From Acidovorax sp. 107 (GTDB lineage: Bacteria; Pseudomonadota; Gammaproteobacteria; Burkholderiales; Burkholderiaceae_C), in assembly GCF_003058055.1 (NCBI RefSeq), contig NZ_QBTZ01000001.1, positions 1,862,501-1,926,500 on the forward strand: 64,000 nucleotides of DNA, given 5' to 3'. The stretch's first letter is position 1; each line of letters begins with the position of its first letter. Both the position numbers and the translations under genes were made by a program. A model generated the notes under the pieces. It had not been told where the DNA came from. It was given only the letters and a program-made list of their open reading frames with translations, and did not search any database. Shown piece by piece: positions 32,813 to 42,232 of this stretch.

Positions 32813-33847
32813 GTGGAACCCACCTTGAGCCCCTGGCGCATGTCCGTCGCCCCCATGATGGACTGGACCGACCGCCACTGCCGTTACTTTCACCGGCTGC
32901 TGACCCGCCAGACCCTGCTGTACACCGAGATGGTGAATGCGGGCGCCATCATCCATGGCGGCACCGAGCGCCACCTGCGTTTCAATGCCGAAGAACACCC
33001 TGTGGCCTTGCAACTGGGCGGCAATGAGCCCGACAAGCTGGCAGAGGCAGCGCGCCTGGGCGCGCAGTGGGGCTATGGCGAAATCAACCTCAACTGCGGC
33101 TGCCCCAGCGACCGCGTGCAGCGGGGCGCGTTCGGCGCCAGCCTGATGAAGTCGCCCCAGCTGGTGGCCGACTGCGTCAAGGCCATGAAGGACGTGGTGA
33201 GCGTGCCCGTCACCGTCAAGCACCGCATCGGCATCGACAAGGTGGAGGACTACGGCTTTGTGCGCGACTTCATCGGCACCGTGGCCGAGGCCGGGTGCAC
33301 CGTGTTCATCGTGCACGCGCGCAATGCTTGGCTGCAGGGCCTGAGCCCAAAGGAAAACCGCGACGTGCCACCGCTGCGCTACGAGGTGGTGCACCAGCTC
33401 AAGGCCGAGTTTCCGCAGTTCACCATCGCCATCAACGGCGGCATCAACACCGACGCGGTGGTGCAGGAGCAGCTGGAACACCTGGACGGCGTGATGATCG
33501 GCCGCGAGGCGTATCACAACCCCTGGTGGCTGGCCCGCTGGGACCAGCTGTACTACGGGGGCGCCCCCTGCCCCCTGACCCGCGAAGAGGTGGAGCTGGC
33601 CATGGTCGAATACATGGAGCGCGAGGCCGCCCAGTACGGCACCCCCTGGCCCCACATCGCCCGCCACATGCTGGGCCTGCGCCACAGCCTGCCCGGCGCC
33701 CGCATCTGGCGCCAGGTGTGGAGCAACCATCTGCTCAAGGACCGCCCCGCGCGGGAGGTGCATGCGCTGGCAATGCTGTCGTATGCGAGCGCTGCGCCCG
33801 AGCAGCCAGCAGAGCCGGGCGCGCTGGCAGCAGCAGCGGCTAGGTAA
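32813..33847 (+). CDS. dusA: tRNA-dihydrouridine(20/20a) synthase
   Basis: A flavoenzyme that reduces uridines in the tRNA D-loop. The FMN-barrel start SVAPMMDWTDRHCRYFHR and the catalytic loop NLNCGCPSDRVQRG (active cysteine) are present; HARNAWLQGLSPKENRDVPPL and INGGI are DusA-type segments, favouring DusA over DusB or DusC. The start is uncertain: GTG at 32813 is chosen because residues PWRMSVAPM continue family-like upstream of the ATG at 32840; neither has a strong Shine-Dalgarno. Its end overlaps the convergent GGDEF-EAL gene by 8 bases. Confidence 0.9.
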   Translation: MEPTLSPWRMSVAPMMDWTDRHCRYFHRLLTRQTLLYTEMVNAGAIIHGGTERHLRFNAEEHPVALQLGGNEPDKLAEAARLGAQWGYGEINLNCGCPSDRVQRGAFGASLMKSPQLVADCVKAMKDVVSVPVTVKHRIGIDKVEDYGFVRDFIGTVAEAGCTVFIVHARNAWLQGLSPKENRDVPPLRYEVVHQLKAEFPQFTIAINGGINTDAVVQEQLEHLDGVMIGREAYHNPWWLARWDQLYYGGAPCPLTREEVELAMVEYMEREAAQYGTPWPHIARHMLGLRHSLPGARIWRQVWSNHLLKDRPAREVHALAMLSYASAAPEQPAEPGALAAAAAR

Positions 33848-36647
33848 CCAGCCGCCCCACCCACGCCGCCAAGGGCTCTGGCCGCCCGAACAGGTAGCCC
33901 TGCAAGCACTCGCACTGGCTCCCCACCAGAAAATCCGCTTGGGCGCGTGTCTCCACGCCCTCGGCCACCACACGCAGGTTGAGGTGGCGGGCCACCGAGA
34001 TGATGGATTGAACAATGGCCGTGTCGTTGGGGTCGTCCGGGGTGTCTTGCACAAAGCTCTTGTCGATCTTCAGCTCGTACAGCGGCAGCCGCTTGAGGTA
34101 GGCCAGGCTCGAATAGCCGGTGCCAAAGTCGTCGATGGAGAAACGCACGCCGAACTGCACGATTTCGGTCATGCGGGCGATGGTGTCGTCCAGGTCTTCG
34201 ATCAGCAGGCTCTCTGTCACCTCCAGGATCAGGTGGGCCGGGTTGGCGCCGGTGTGGGCCAATATGTGGCGCACGCGGTCCACAAAGTCGTCCTGGCGGA
34301 ACTGCCGTTCGCTCACGTTGACGGACAACGACAGCTCGCGCCCCGCTGCCTGCAGGCGCGCCAGGGTCTCGCAGGCCTGCTGGATCATCCAGTCGCCCAT
34401 GCGCAGGATGAGGCCCGACGCCTCGGCAATGGGGATGAAGCGGCTGGGTGGCACGTTGCCCCGCACGGGGTGGGTCCAGCGCATCAAGAATTCGCCCCCC
34501 ACCACATTGCCCGCAGCATCCACTTGGTTTTGCACAAAGGCGGCCAGCTCGCCCAGCGTCTGCGCCTTTTTCAGGTCCTGCTCCAGTGCCAGGCGCTCCT
34601 GCACGTCGGCCTGCATGGCGGCCTCGTAAAAGCGGATGCGGTTGCGCCCCAGGTCCTTGGCGCGGTACATGGCGGTATCGGCCTCGCGCAGCAGGTCTTC
34701 GACGCCCTCGCCCCGCTTGGGAAACAGCGTGATGCCGATGCTGCCCGTGGTGCTGTAGAGGTGGGTGTCGATGGTGTAGGGCACTTCGAGCGCCGCGCGC
34801 ATCTCCTCGGCCACCAGCAGCGCCGCCCGTCCGGCGGATTCCATGTCCGACGCCACGTTGTGCACCAGCACCACAAACTCGTCCCCGCCCAGGCGCGCCA
34901 CGGTGTCGCCCGGGCGCTGCAGCTGCGTGAGCCGCTGGGCCACCTGCATGAGCAGCGTATCGCCCACGGTGTGCCCCCGTGCGTCGTTGATCTGCTTGAA
35001 GTCGTCGAGGTCGATATAAAGCACGGCCCCCACCTGCGCTGCCTTCTGGGCATTGGCCAGGGCGTGCTCCATGCGGTCCAGCAGCATGCGCCGATTGGGC
35101 AGGCCGGTGAGCGCATCAAAATACGCCAGCTGGTGCGAACGGGCCTCGGCCTGCTTGCGCTCGGTGATGTCGCGCGAGAGCGCGATGAAGCGGGGTTCGT
35201 CGCCAGGCGCCGCACTCTCCTTGCGCGCAATCGACAGCTCGAACCAGTGGGTGACACCGCCCAGCTCCAGCCGGAACTGGTGGCCCGAGGAATACCCGGC
35301 GTGGTGCGCAGCTTCCAGCGCGGCATGGCAGCCTGCGGCGGCTTCGGGGGGCACCACATCGCGCAGCAGGCGGCCCAGAAACATCTCGGGGGGCACGGCC
35401 AGTTCGCCCGACCGGGCCGATCGGTAGTGGTGGATGCACCCGTCCAGTCCCAGCTCGAACAACAGGTCAGGGATGGCGCTGAGGGTGCTCTCCAGGTCGT
35501 CGCGGGTGGCGCACAGTTCGGCCGTCATGTCGCGCGCCAGCGCCACCGCACGCTCACGGCCCGTGGCCAGCAGCCAGGTGAACCACGCGAGAATCAGGCT
35601 GAGCGCCGTGCCCAGCAGCGCGACGGGGTGGTGCCCATCTTCCTGGAAGCGCTGGACAAAGCCCGGTCGGGGGGCCATCTGCAGCGTCCAGCGGCGACCG
35701 CCCAGCTCCAGTTCGCGCCGCGCCTGCAAAACCTGAGCACCTGCCCCCAGGGCAGAGACCTCCAGGTTCCTGAACAGCAGCGCGCCCGCAGCGGCTGGCT
35801 CCGCAGCGGCGCCCGGGGTGCTGTCGGTGATCTGGAGGCCAATGTCGGCGTCGAATTCGCGGGACATGCCGTGGATCACCTCCTCCATGCGAAACGGCGC
35901 GGACACCCATCCCGCCAGCCCCAGCCGCCGCCCTTCGACCGTGCTGACATCTGCGCTGGCGCCATACAAAGGCATGTACATCACCAACCCCGGGACGCCG
36001 TTCTGCATCAGTGTCAGCTGCCCCGACAACGCCAGCGCCCCTGTGTCGCGGGCCCGGTCCAGGGCTTCCTTGGCGGGAGGAATGGTCAGCACATCAAGGC
36101 CCAGCGCCTTGAGGTTGGGACCCTCCAGTGGCTCGATGTGGGTGATGGGGGCCAGCAGCTCACGCTCACCCGGCGGACGCACGGCGTACTGGTCAAAGCC
36201 GCGCTCGCGCATGTCTTCCAGGTGGGCGGCCAGCGCCTTGCCGGGGAACTGCAAGATCAGCGACACCCCCTGCAGTCCGGGCCGGGTGGCCTGCAATTGC
36301 AGCGCACTCACGTAGGCCTGGAACTCGGTGCGGTCAATGCGTTCCGACCCTTCAAAGTAGCCCTTGACGCCGCGCAACACCACCTCGTAGGTCGCCATGC
36401 GGTCCTTGAGGTTGTAGGCGATCTGGTCGGCCGCCACCTCGAAGTTCTGCTCGCGCCGGGTCCGCGTGTTCGTCTCTTCGCTTTGCCAGTACAGAAAAGT
36501 CAAACCCAGGGTCAGCAGCGCAATCAAAGGCGGCAACACCACCGGCAGCCACCGCTGGTCGCGGCTGCCCGCCACGTCGTCAGACACGCGCGCGCCCTGC
36601 CCTGGCGCGGCGGATGCGTCGATGTGCAGGTCTGGGGTAGGTGTCAT
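33840..36647 (-). CDS. CHASE-PAS-GGDEF-EAL c-di-GMP protein
   Basis: A 935-residue inner-membrane protein. Order: helix at about 34-53, periplasmic CHASE domain (about 75-320), second helix near 345-365, PAS domain, GGDEF domain with RLGGDEF and an intact RxxD inhibitory site (RPGD), then EAL domain. The EAL signature is altered: EFLMRW instead of EALLRW, and the usual YQPQ before it reads VQNQ. Other EAL residues (NVSERQF, EVTES, DDFGTGYSS, KIDKSFV, EGVET) are kept. The cyclase looks intact; phosphodiesterase activity is less certain. It overlaps the dusA end by 8 bases. Confidence 0.9.
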   Translation of the reverse strand: MTPTPDLHIDASAAPGQGARVSDDVAGSRDQRWLPVVLPPLIALLTLGLTFLYWQSEETNTRTRREQNFEVAADQIAYNLKDRMATYEVVLRGVKGYFEGSERIDRTEFQAYVSALQLQATRPGLQGVSLILQFPGKALAAHLEDMRERGFDQYAVRPPGERELLAPITHIEPLEGPNLKALGLDVLTIPPAKEALDRARDTGALALSGQLTLMQNGVPGLVMYMPLYGASADVSTVEGRRLGLAGWVSAPFRMEEVIHGMSREFDADIGLQITDSTPGAAAEPAAAGALLFRNLEVSALGAGAQVLQARRELELGGRRWTLQMAPRPGFVQRFQEDGHHPVALLGTALSLILAWFTWLLATGRERAVALARDMTAELCATRDDLESTLSAIPDLLFELGLDGCIHHYRSARSGELAVPPEMFLGRLLRDVVPPEAAAGCHAALEAAHHAGYSSGHQFRLELGGVTHWFELSIARKESAAPGDEPRFIALSRDITERKQAEARSHQLAYFDALTGLPNRRMLLDRMEHALANAQKAAQVGAVLYIDLDDFKQINDARGHTVGDTLLMQVAQRLTQLQRPGDTVARLGGDEFVVLVHNVASDMESAGRAALLVAEEMRAALEVPYTIDTHLYSTTGSIGITLFPKRGEGVEDLLREADTAMYRAKDLGRNRIRFYEAAMQADVQERLALEQDLKKAQTLGELAAFVQNQVDAAGNVVGGEFLMRWTHPVRGNVPPSRFIPIAEASGLILRMGDWMIQQACETLARLQAAGRELSLSVNVSERQFRQDDFVDRVRHILAHTGANPAHLILEVTESLLIEDLDDTIARMTEIVQFGVRFSIDDFGTGYSSLAYLKRLPLYELKIDKSFVQDTPDDPNDTAIVQSIISVARHLNLRVVAEGVETRAQADFLVGSQCECLQGYLFGRPEPLAAWVGRLVT

Positions 36648-36881
36648 GAATCCTGGTGGAAGGCGCGCGCCGGATCGGCAGGGGCATCGTGCACCGGCGG
36701 TGCTACACCATTATGAGCATCTGTCCTGCGAGGCAAAGGGGCATTTGCGCGCAAACTGCACAGGAATGTCGTGAATCGTCCACGCGGGCCGGATATGCTG
36801 GCAACCGCTGCGCGGCGAGCACATTGCGCTTGCGCCCACTTTCTGCATCAACCCTGGCAATACCCACCACAAAGGCCTGGC

Positions 36882-37970
36882 ATGGCATCGCTTGATTTCG
36901 ACCTGGAGGCATCCCAATTTCGCACCTGGTACGCCGGGCAGGCGGTGGCGCTGGAAGACGCCTGCGCCGCACTCACCGCGCTGGTGGCCGCCGTGGTGAC
37001 CCAGGCGGGCGGCGTGGACATCACCAAGGTCGAGGGGCGCGTGAAGGACGTGGACGAATGCATTCGCAAGTTTGTGCGCAAATACCGGCCGGCGCTGGAA
37101 GAGAGCAATACGCCCTATGACATCCAGACCTACATCACCGACCTCATCGGCGTGCGGGTGGTGTGTCTGTATGAAGACGAGCTGGAGAAGATCGCCCAGA
37201 TCGTGCGCTCACATTTCGCGGTGATCGAAGTGACCGACAAGGTATCGGCGGTGGAAAGCACCGAGGCCTCGTTTGGCTACAAGGGGCTGCACCTGGACCT
37301 GAAGCTGAGCGCGGCCGACCGCGATTTGCCAGAGCACGCGGCCTATGCGCACTGGCCCTTTGAGCTGCAGGTGCGCACCATCATCCAGGACTCCTGGAGC
37401 GTGCTGGACCACAAGATCAAGTACAAAAAGTCGATCCCGGGCCAGCTCAAGCGACGCATCAATGTGCTGTCGGCCCTGTTTGAGTTGGCCGACCGCGAGT
37501 TTCGCCAGATCCGCGATGCAACGGCCGCCGAACTGCTGCAGGCCCCGGACGAGACCGCCGAACCCGTGCAGGATGTCGCCGCCGATCTGCAGACCCCCAC
37601 CCGCGCAGCAGCCACCAGCAGCGAACTCAATGCCTTCACCTTTCTGAAGATTGCCACGCATTTCTTCAAGGACTTTGAGTTCGAGCCGTCCAAGGTCGAT
37701 GGGTTCGTGGACGACATCCAGGCCTGGTCGCCCGGTATGACGCGTGCGCGCTTCAACAGCCTGATGCGCGAGACGATCGGAGTGGTCAAGCGCTACAAGC
37801 AGCACTTTGAGGACCAGAACCCGCAAGGCAGCTTCAACCCTTACACGGTGATCCGGCACTGCCTGTACCTGAGTAACAAGACCGCCTTTCGCCCGGCGCT
37901 GCGCAACTCAGCCCGCGAGTCGTTCGAGGCGTGGCTGAGCGACAACGCAGAGCCCAAACCGCAGGGATAA
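36882..37970 (+). CDS. RelA/SpoT-domain protein (putative (p)ppGpp synthetase)
   Basis: A 362-residue cytoplasmic protein with one RelA/SpoT synthetase domain at about residues 30-190: KVEGRVKDVDECIRKF, TYITDLIGVRVVC, GYKGLHLDLKL and FELQVRTIIQDSWSVLDHKIKYK. It lacks an N-terminal HD hydrolase domain and the TGS/ACT regions of long RelA/SpoT proteins, but the C-terminal about 170 residues make it longer than typical small alarmone synthetases. Pyrophosphate transfer from ATP to GDP/GTP is the likely activity. It is upstream of the PHA depolymerase gene; no operon link is evident (205-base gap). Confidence 0.8.
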   Translation: MASLDFDLEASQFRTWYAGQAVALEDACAALTALVAAVVTQAGGVDITKVEGRVKDVDECIRKFVRKYRPALEESNTPYDIQTYITDLIGVRVVCLYEDELEKIAQIVRSHFAVIEVTDKVSAVESTEASFGYKGLHLDLKLSAADRDLPEHAAYAHWPFELQVRTIIQDSWSVLDHKIKYKKSIPGQLKRRINVLSALFELADREFRQIRDATAAELLQAPDETAEPVQDVAADLQTPTRAAATSSELNAFTFLKIATHFFKDFEFEPSKVDGFVDDIQAWSPGMTRARFNSLMRETIGVVKRYKQHFEDQNPQGSFNPYTVIRHCLYLSNKTAFRPALRNSARESFEAWLSDNAEPKPQG

Positions 37971-37983
37971 AGCAAAAATGGGT

Positions 37984-38018
37984 GCAAGCGCGAGTGCTTC
38001 TTGCCTTAAATGCTATCA
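37984..38018. repeat. Dispersed repeat (GATAGC family), copy 6
   Basis: In minus orientation it reads TGATAGC, then a variable middle, then ACTCGCGCTTG, matching the consensus ends. Lies between the RelA/SpoT-domain gene and phaZ. Confidence 0.6.
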
Positions 38019-38145
38019 TTTTTGATGATTGAAGCGCTCTTGCCAACGGCCCCCCGACCTGCGGCCAAGCCCTGAGCGATTTGTCGCAAAGGCGACTTGG
38101 CATTGGTGGTTTTACTCCATGCGCTTGTTACCAAGTGCTGCTATA

Positions 38146-38156
38146 TTGCACTGCAA
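38146..38156. promoter_or_regulatory. TTGC-N3-GCAA palindrome upstream of phaZ
   Basis: The palindrome TTGCACTGCAA lies 19 bases before the phaZ ATG, followed by an AACAAA stretch. PhaR-type PHA-responsive repressors are known to bind short TGC-N3/4-GCA palindromes at PHA granule genes, so this may be a PhaR site. No phaR gene is in the window. Confidence 0.45.
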
Positions 38157-38175
38157 CAAAACGGAGTTTCGCCCC

Positions 38176-39771
38176 ATGCTGTACCACCTCTACGAAACCC
38201 AGCGCTCCCTGATGGAGCCCTTTACAGATTTTGCGCAGGCGGCTTCCAAGTTGTTCAGCAACCCGGTGTCGCCGCTGAGCCAGAGCTCGATGGCCCAGCG
38301 CATGGCCGCCGGCTACGACCTGCTCTATCGCCTGGGCAAGGACTACGAAAAGCCCGCGTTCGACATCCACACGGTGGATGTGAATGGCATCGGTGTCGCC
38401 ATCCATGAGCGCATCGAGGTGGACAAGCCGTTTTGCGAGCTGCGCCGCTTCAAGCGCTTCTCGGACGATCCAGCGACATTGACCAAGCTCAAGGGCCAAC
38501 CCGTGGTGCTCATCGTGGCGCCGCTGTCGGGCCACTACGCCACGCTGCTGCGCGACACCGTGCGCACCATGCTCAAGGACCACAAGGTCTACATCACCGA
38601 CTGGAAAAACGCCCGCTTGGTGCCCCTGTCGGAGGGCGAGTTTCATTTGGACGACTACGTCAACTACGTGCAGGACTTCATTCGCCACCTGCAAGGCATC
38701 TACGGCAACTGCCACGTGATCAGCGTGTGCCAGCCCACGGTGCCCGTGCTGGCAGCCGTGTCGCTGATGGCCAGCCGGGGCGAGAAAACCCCGCTGACCA
38801 TGACCATGATGGGCGGCCCCATCGACGCCCGCAAGTCGCCCACGGCGGTGAACAACCTGGCCACCAACCGCAGCTACGAGTGGTTTGAGAACAACGTGAT
38901 CTACCGCGTGCCGGAGAAATTCCCAGGCGCCGGTCGCCGCGTGTACCCAGGCTTTTTGCAATACACCGGGTTTGTGGCCATGAACCCGGACCGCCATGCG
39001 TCCAGCCACTACGATTACTTCAAGGACCTGATCAAGGGAGACGACGCCAGCGCCGAAGCCCACCGCAAGTTCTACGACGAGTACAACGCCGTGCTGGACA
39101 TGGATGCGGATTACTACCTCGAAACCATCCAGACCGTATTCCAGGACTACAAGCTGGTGAACGGCACCTGGGACGTACGGTCGCCCGCCGGCAAGATCGA
39201 GCGCGTGCGCCCGCAAGACATCAAGACCACCGCCCTGTTCACCGTGGAAGGAGAGCTGGACGATATCTCCGGCTCGGGCCAGACCGAAGCTGCCCACGAC
39301 CTGTGCAGCGGCATCGTGCGCAAGGAGCAGCGCCACCTTGAAGCCAAGGGCGCGGGCCACTATGGCATCTTCAGTGGCCGCCGCTGGCGCGACATCGTGT
39401 ACCCCAAGGTACGCGCGTTCATCCTGGAGCATGAGCTGCCGGCCAAGCCAGTGGCCGCGCCCGCAGCGACGCCTGCACCCCGGCTTGCCAGCCCCGCTCC
39501 CACACCTGCCAAGGCTGCCAGCAAGCCCGCACCGGCGGCAGCCAAGACCGCTGCAACCAAGCCTCCCAAAGCCACCGCCGCCCAGCCTGCACCGGCCCGT
39601 GCTGCGGCCAAGGCCGAGGCAGCCACCGCCGTGGCCACACGCTGGGTGCAGCCGGCTGCCGCACCGACAGGTGCCGCACAGGCCCCTTCCGCGGATCTGA
39701 GCGCAGCCAAGACGAGTGCCACAGCGGCCCCGTCCACCCGCAGCAGCAAGAGCAAGGCGCGCAAGGCTTGA
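38176..39771 (+). CDS. phaZ: Intracellular polyhydroxyalkanoate depolymerase with Ala/Pro/Lys-rich tail
   Basis: A 531-residue protein. Residues 1 to about 420 match the intracellular PhaZ1 family: [16 protein letters not shown] start, nucleophile elbow [10 protein letters not shown] with catalytic Cys185, and a C-terminal histidine in [14 protein letters not shown]. It thiolyses or hydrolyses stored PHB in the cytoplasm. After residue about 425 comes a 105-residue low-complexity tail of Ala, Pro, Lys, Thr and Ser ending KSKARKA, resembling histone H1-like tails of granule proteins. That tail is unusual for PhaZ, which normally ends near 420 residues. The stop overlaps the TTG start of the next gene. 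Confidence 0.92.
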   Translation: MLYHLYETQRSLMEPFTDFAQAASKLFSNPVSPLSQSSMAQRMAAGYDLLYRLGKDYEKPAFDIHTVDVNGIGVAIHERIEVDKPFCELRRFKRFSDDPATLTKLKGQPVVLIVAPLSGHYATLLRDTVRTMLKDHKVYITDWKNARLVPLSEGEFHLDDYVNYVQDFIRHLQGIYGNCHVISVCQPTVPVLAAVSLMASRGEKTPLTMTMMGGPIDARKSPTAVNNLATNRSYEWFENNVIYRVPEKFPGAGRRVYPGFLQYTGFVAMNPDRHASSHYDYFKDLIKGDDASAEAHRKFYDEYNAVLDMDADYYLETIQTVFQDYKLVNGTWDVRSPAGKIERVRPQDIKTTALFTVEGELDDISGSGQTEAAHDLCSGIVRKEQRHLEAKGAGHYGIFSGRRWRDIVYPKVRAFILEHELPAKPVAAPAATPAPRLASPAPTPAKAASKPAPAAAKTAATKPPKATAAQPAPARAAAKAEAATAVATRWVQPAAAPTGAAQAPSADLSAAKTSATAAPSTRSSKSKARKA

Positions 39772-40493
39772 GCGACCCCGCTTCCGGCCACCCGCCCCTG
39801 GCCCAGGCAGCAGTCCAGGACCTCGCGGCGCGGATTGACGCCGCGCTGCCCCAGACGCAGTGCACGCGCTGCGGCTATCCCGACTGCGCCAGCTATGCGC
39901 AGGCCATCGCGCAGGCAGAGGCCGCCATCAACCAGTGCCCCCCCGGGGGCGCAGAGGGGGTCGCCCGCCTGGCCGCCATCACGGGTCATGCGGTGGTTCC
40001 CTTGAGCGCAGACCACGGTGTGGAGGCGCCGCGCAGCGTGGCCTTCATCGACGAGGCCTGGTGCATTGGCTGCACGCTGTGCATCAAGGCGTGCCCCACT
40101 GATGCCATCGTGGGCTCCAACAAGAAGATGCACACCGTCATCGAGCCGTACTGCACGGGGTGCGAGCTGTGCATCCCCGCCTGCCCGGTGGACTGCATCC
40201 ATCTCGACAACGCCAGCGGCAATGCAACCGGCTGGGCCGCATGGTCGGCTCCGCTTGCGCAGCAGGCCTTGCAGCGCTACCAACAACACCGCCAGCGCGT
40301 GCCGCTGGAAGATGAAGGTTTAGACGACGAGGCCACGAGCGCCCTCAGCATGAGCGCGCCCAGCGGGCAAACACCAGCACCGTCCGGCACAGCGGCAGCC
40401 GCCGTCGCGGCCGAGGGTATGGAGGCACGCAAGGCCGCCATTGCTGCCGCGATGGAGCGGGCTCGCCAGCTTCGGGAACAGGGCCCGCGCTAA
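39768..40493 (+). CDS. rsxB: RnfB-like ferredoxin-type iron-sulfur protein
   Basis: A 241-residue protein. The N-terminal 4Fe-4S domain has CTRCGYPDC ... CPPGG; two ferredoxin cluster motifs follow ([12 protein letters not shown] and [12 protein letters not shown]). This is the RnfB arrangement, but the usual N-terminal membrane helix is missing and no other rnf genes are adjacent, so it is likely a soluble stand-alone electron carrier. The TTG start lies in TTGA overlapping the phaZ stop codon, implying coupling; no closer ATG exists. An Ala-rich, charged C-terminus follows the clusters. Confidence 0.85.
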   Translation: MSDPASGHPPLAQAAVQDLAARIDAALPQTQCTRCGYPDCASYAQAIAQAEAAINQCPPGGAEGVARLAAITGHAVVPLSADHGVEAPRSVAFIDEAWCIGCTLCIKACPTDAIVGSNKKMHTVIEPYCTGCELCIPACPVDCIHLDNASGNATGWAAWSAPLAQQALQRYQQHRQRVPLEDEGLDDEATSALSMSAPSGQTPAPSGTAAAAVAAEGMEARKAAIAAAMERARQLREQGPR

Positions 40494-40574
40494 TTCCTCT
40501 TTGTGTGTGGGGCCGGCGCGCTGCTACGGCACGCGCGTTTTATATGGCCACGGGCACTGCGCCTTGCCCAGCGC

Positions 40575-42062
40575 CTATCGGGCGGCGAGCGACTTGTAGA
40601 CCCCGCAGCCCACGTACCAGTCCCCCACGCGGCTCACGTAGGACATCTTGGTTTGCACCGCTCCGGTGGACGGGTTGTTGATGTCGTACTCCACCCAGCC
40701 GGGTGCCTGGTCGGCCTGGCTGACGATATCGCTCACCAACCGGTCGCCCGCAATGCCGGGGATGTCCTGCACGCGGGTCCCGACCTTGGCCGGGTTGCCG
40801 CCGAAGGCCAGGTAGGTGCCCGCCGGATCCAGCACAAACACGTACATGTCGCGGTCATGGTAGGGCTGGGTCTTGTCGGTGATGCTGCGCAGAAACTGGT
40901 CGCGCGAACTGGTCTTGTGCAGGGCCACGGCCTTGTTCACCAGGGCCACCGCCTCATCGGCCGTACCCTGCTGCAGGCGAAACGCCGCCACCGCCTGTGA
41001 CAGGGTGGAAGCGCGGTGCTCCAGCGCCTCGGCCTGCGAAACGGCATGGCCCACCATCTGGGCGTTGTGCTGCGTGATCTGGTCCAGCTGCTGCACTGCC
41101 GTGCTCACCTCGCTCAAACCCGTGCTCTGCTCGGCACTGGAACCGGAAATCTCGGTCATGCTGGCCGCCACGCTGCGGATGCCGCTGGCCATGTTGGCAA
41201 TGCCTTCGCCGGCCGACCGGATCAACCCTGCGCTGGCCTCGACCTGGCTCACCGAAGCGCCAATCAGTTCGCGGATCTCCCGCGCGGCGTCGCCCGAGCG
41301 CTTGGCCAGGGTGCGCACCTCGCCCGCCACCACGGCAAACCCACGGCCCTGTTCACCGGCGCGGGCGGCCTCCACGGCGGCATTGAGCGCCAGGATGTTG
41401 GTCTGGAAAGCAATGCTGTCGATCACGCCGATGATCTCGGTCATGCGGCGCGCGCTTTGCTGAATCGCCTCCACCGACTGCACCGCGCGAGCCATGGCTT
41501 CGGCCCCGGTGTCGGCGGCCTTGCGCACGTCGGCAGCGCGGGCATCGGCGCTGCGCGCGGTCTGTGCGTTGTTCTGGACAGCCGAAGACAGTTGCTCCAC
41601 GCTGGCGGCTGTCTGCTCTAGGTTGGCCGCCTGCTGCTCAGTGCGATCGGCCAGCGACCGGTTGCCTTGCGCCAGGCTTTGCCCCGCATGGGCTACCAGC
41701 GCCGCGTTGCTGCGGATATCGGCTACCATCGACGACAGCGTCAGCACCATGCGGTCGAGCGACTGTGCCATTGCCCCGACCTCGTCGTGCCCATAGACAC
41801 CCGCCCGGGCACACAGGTCGCCGCGTGTGGTCTGCTCCATCGCATGCGCCAACCCTTGCAGGTCGGACGCTAGGCCGGCATGCAACGCACACAGGGCATA
41901 CAGAACCACGGCGCCAGCCAATGCCACACTCCACCACGGGGCATCCAGGGCGGCCAATGCCAGCGCGCCCCCCATCAACACGCCCAGCGTCACCAATTTG
42001 CCCGGCAGGTGCCACCTGCGCATCCACCAGAGTCCGGGGCGCAGCGGTAGGAATCCAGACAT
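40575..42062 (-). CDS. Methyl-accepting chemotaxis protein with C-terminal Cache domain
   Basis: A 495-residue chemoreceptor. Two closely spaced N-terminal helices (about 20-65) leave almost no periplasmic part; a HAMP-like segment and the MCP signalling domain follow, with the hairpin tip [38 protein letters not shown]. The last about 110 residues form a Cache-type sensor ([29 protein letters not shown] ... [18 protein letters not shown]). The sensor therefore lies in the cytoplasm, after the signalling tip, the reverse of classical receptors. Divergent from dapC. Confidence 0.9.
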   Translation of the reverse strand: MSGFLPLRPGLWWMRRWHLPGKLVTLGVLMGGALALAALDAPWWSVALAGAVVLYALCALHAGLASDLQGLAHAMEQTTRGDLCARAGVYGHDEVGAMAQSLDRMVLTLSSMVADIRSNAALVAHAGQSLAQGNRSLADRTEQQAANLEQTAASVEQLSSAVQNNAQTARSADARAADVRKAADTGAEAMARAVQSVEAIQQSARRMTEIIGVIDSIAFQTNILALNAAVEAARAGEQGRGFAVVAGEVRTLAKRSGDAAREIRELIGASVSQVEASAGLIRSAGEGIANMASGIRSVAASMTEISGSSAEQSTGLSEVSTAVQQLDQITQHNAQMVGHAVSQAEALEHRASTLSQAVAAFRLQQGTADEAVALVNKAVALHKTSSRDQFLRSITDKTQPYHDRDMYVFVLDPAGTYLAFGGNPAKVGTRVQDIPGIAGDRLVSDIVSQADQAPGWVEYDINNPSTGAVQTKMSYVSRVGDWYVGCGVYKSLAAR

Positions 42063-42232
42063 CTTGTCTCCGTTATCGTTCTTGAAAAGGGGCGATGCTA
42101 GGTGTCTGCTCTTACGTCGGATTGACAACACCACAGGGCGCCTGCCCACCCCTTGCAACCCCATTTGCCCCGAGGACGCAGTGCGCGGTGCACAGCCCGT
42201 GCGCCCACGCCCTTCGCCCATAATGTCGCTCC

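Noticed and set aside
32417..34054. 545-codon minus-strand frame across dusA
   Set aside because: Shadow of dusA, no coherent domain.
33762..36716. 984-codon plus-strand frame opposite the GGDEF-EAL gene
   Set aside because: Shadow frame; the antisense gene has complete domains.
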